From assembly GCA_019649035.1 (NCBI GenBank), contig BMAT01003338.1:24198-56608 (forward strand): a DNA stretch of 32,411 bases. Reading direction: 5' to 3'. The DNA comes from Elysia marginata (Eukaryota; Mollusca; Gastropoda; Plakobranchidae). The notes below the pieces were generated by a model that saw only the letters and a program-made list of their open reading frames with translations, ran no database searches and had not been told where the DNA came from. A program made the position numbers and the translations under genes. Below, one piece after another: positions 30,116 to 32,411 of this stretch (its first letter is position 1; each line of letters starts with the position of its first letter).

Positions 30116-32411
30116 TCTTTACCCATAAATATATTGTTTTCATGATTTAGATTAATTGAAAATCTTCCATTTAAAAGAAAAGCTGACATCTAAATTTTGA
30201 TCTATGACAACTTTTTATAGTTTCTATTGTCCTTATAGTTTCATTGATCAAAATGAACACCCCCCTCCCCCCACATACACACACCGGCTCACATTAACAA
30301 TGGTTGTGCAGTTATATAAGATGGTTTTTCATGTACAATTTATAGTGTCTCTTCTGTTGCGTTTGTATTTTATATGACATTTGTTTTATGCAGTATCCAT
30401 TATACTATCAATACTGTGTGTTGAAAATTTTGACGAAGAAAGTCACATCATGGCTTATACAATATATTGTTAAGTACTCATGCAGTCAAGCTTTTAAGTT
30501 TGTTTAATTGCTATTTTCTGCTTTTCAAAAATGAATGTCCCCCACTTTTGGCTTCCTGGTTATATATCAGTGTTTTCCAGTTGTGAACTTCTTTGTGAAA
30601 ACTTTTTACTATGTTTTTGTTGTGCATAGTGTGTATGTAGAACAATGATTTAAAAAATACTCCAAAATGAATTTGCTGTCACTGCCTTTTTATGCACATC
30701 ACATTTTTTTATTTTGCATAATTTTGATATTACCTTTTTATATTTCCTACTGAACTGAACTTTCCTTGAAAGAAAAAAAAAAGGAAAAACCAAAAACCTT
30801 ACTCAGTACTGTGCAACTTTAAGAAACCCTCCCATTGTTCTGGCTTCAAGATATTATCATATATTGACAGTGTGAATTATGTTCTAAGATTAAAAAAGGC
30901 AAAATGTTTAGAGGATTGGATGGCCGAAATAGGGAATGTGACTAGCTGTATGAAGTGTTGTCTTTCTTATTGAGAAGCCAAAGGCATTTGAGATGATAAG
31001 GATATTTACAATCTTTAAGCTTCAAAATATCAATATATCCTACATATCATGCTGATTAAGATTGGTTCCATGACTGGTTACTCAATTAATCTGTATCATA
31101 TAACACTTTTTCAATGAAACAACCGCATTAAAAAAATCATCTTAGGCATGGGAAATATAGTGGGTAATGAATTTGTATGCTGAGGATTATGTTATGACGC
31201 TTAGGGTAATGTAGGCACCTTAAATACGTTTTTATTTGTAGACTGTAGAAGCTCTGTAGTGTAAACAAAGTCACCACCCAGATTCTTTAACCAGGAACCA
31301 TCTATTATTTAATTTTTTTATATCTAGTTTCCAGCAGAATACCTTTAAGCCAAAGTTGCGGGTCTTCTAATGTCTAATATGGTTTAAGAGTATTTTGAAT
31401 TGAAGAAGTTTATTCATTTGTTACCATTTATGGTCCAAGGGGAAGGTGGTGGTCGTCAGCTGAAAATTTGACTGGGCTAGAATTTTTCAAGTTTTGCCAT
31501 ATATCTCAAAATGGCTGTCAGTGAAGGAAACATTGTTTTGTGTTGCTTGCATATCTTTCTTTTCTGTGAGTTTTTTTCTTATCAACTAAAGACAAAATGT
31601 CCAAGTTCATACTTAATTGAATAGAAAATTTGTTTTTTGAAAAGCTAAGTTAAAACGTTTTTTTCATTGAACTTTTAAAAAGTCAAATTATCTCTTTTTA
31701 TTTCACACTGTGAAATTGTAAAGAAGTTCATAAATATTTTCACAGAATCATTATTAATTTCCACTTTCAAAAAAAAAATAATAAAAAGATAGCTTTTGAA
31801 TGTAAAATTTGCTGCATCCTATCACTAGTAGTATTTTGTTCAAGTTCAATTTGCGTTACCGTATCTCTCCTACTCTGTTACATGCTTGTCTACATTTTCC
31901 CCTTTATTTTAAAGTCAGGATAATACTAGTGAAGCTTGGATTGTCTACAAATACTTTTTTTTCTGTACATATTCTGTCTGTCGCCTTGTCTTGATATTCA
32001 TAGCTCGCAGAAGTGACCAATCTCATACTTTTAAATTTGCCATAATTATAATTAATGTGCAAAACAAGTAACAAGTGCACGTTCTCTTTTGATGCAAGGT
32101 CTCAGGCTCAACAACAAATAAAATTAACGTACTCGCCCTGTTTGTGGATATTATAAGAATGTAGTGTACATCGTTTACAAGAAGCCAAACCAGATTTTGT
32201 TTTAAGGATTCTTCATGCAAAAGGATTTACATTTAATTGACCTTGTAATTACATGCCCATTTTCATAAGCACAGCGATGTCTCCCCATGGAACTCTAAAA
32301 AGCAGATGGATGTAATATGTTTTGATTCTGAATTAAGAAAGAAAACAACAAAAAACATGAACAGTTTTAAAACATGAATATAAAGCTTTTATCATGAAAA
32401 AAAAATGATAT

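Larger units (their letters stand above)
4470..32411 (+). other. APBA1: Mint/X11 (APBA family) adaptor gene, 5' and central part
   Basis: Mint/X11 proteins are multidomain neuronal adaptors. In the known family they bind Munc18 and CASK through N-terminal segments, the APP cytoplasmic tail through a PTB domain, and channels or other partners through two C-terminal PDZ domains. Here eight GT-AG exons join without any frame break into 1011 codons. They contain the CASK-interacting segment (residues 476-535) and the first 51 or so residues of the PTB region (961-1011). The distal PTB and both PDZ domains are not in the window, so the gene continues past 32411. An acceptor at 4468-4469 shows that at least one further 5' exon lies upstream; I could not locate it. 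Family assignment is firm. Which vertebrate paralogue it matches (APBA1/2/3) is not decidable, and invertebrates usually have one gene. Confidence 0.93.
23283..32411 (+). other. Long intron within the PTB-coding region, continues past the window
   Basis: The donor is AAG|GTTTGT. I searched by eye for the expected next PTB block (a sequence like APEGE..TEVDLFIS) and did not see it on either strand, so the intron is at least 9 kb. Its contents are two speculative phase-0 microexons, a foldback element, a hAT-like element, a short-type MITE and scattered simple repeats. Confidence 0.8.

Noticed and set aside
23283..32411. The remaining PTB and the PDZ exons.
   Set aside because: I looked for blocks like TEVDLFIS, HPLRTISYIAD and GLGF-type PDZ motifs in this stretch and saw none. 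They are presumed downstream.
1..32411. CRISPR arrays, bacterial operons or integrated virus genes.
   Set aside because: No regularly spaced repeats, ribosome-binding-site organisation or viral protein motifs were seen. The window is an intron-rich animal gene.

Overview
The window is eukaryotic nuclear DNA. It is AT-rich, and short coding blocks with GT-AG splice sites are separated by long introns. It contains one recognisable gene on the + strand: the 5' and central part of a Mint/X11 gene (APBA family; lin-10 in C. elegans). The gene is identified by two blocks. One is the start of the PTB domain (23131-23282, with YLGSTQL and MMQAQEAV). The other is the CASK-interacting helix ending in a VWV(K)R motif (8252-8430). 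The intron style, a tRNA-derived SINE and short inverted-repeat elements suggest an invertebrate, perhaps a mollusc, but the species cannot be fixed from the sequence.

Layout: 1-4469 is non-coding (intron or 5' flank) and repeat-rich. Exon 4470-5942 carries 48 nt of 5' UTR and codons 1-475. Seven more coding exons follow: 8252-8430, 8883-9007, 10564-11226, 15096-15437, 17074-17189, 18973-19003 and 23131-23282. All eight join in frame, with phases checked at each junction, to give 1011 residues. The rest of the PTB domain and the two PDZ domains expected for this family must lie beyond the window. From 23283 to the end is intron, apart from two speculative in-frame microexons (26248-26277 and 29953-29988).

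Protein logic: a long disordered, acidic, Ser-rich N-terminus is followed by the CASK-binding segment, a short coiled coil, an unusually long acidic linker of about 425 residues (exons 3-7), and then the PTB. Two linker exons are phase 1-1. One has an extra strong in-frame donor (10606) that would remove 207 residues. The 31-nt exon is phase-shifting, so skipping it would create a stop inside the PTB exon.

Mobile elements: two groups of short non-autonomous DNA elements begin CAGGGATG and end in its inverse (1965-2238, 12398-12673, 16125-16344, 29065-29267). Three of the four abut 6-bp target duplications. There is also a tRNA-headed SINE (17858-18165) with a 10-bp target duplication, a 116-bp foldback (26671-26786), and a roughly 630-bp hAT-like element (28361-28990). 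Degenerate tandem duplications lie at 181-482, 919-1000 and 21141-21500.
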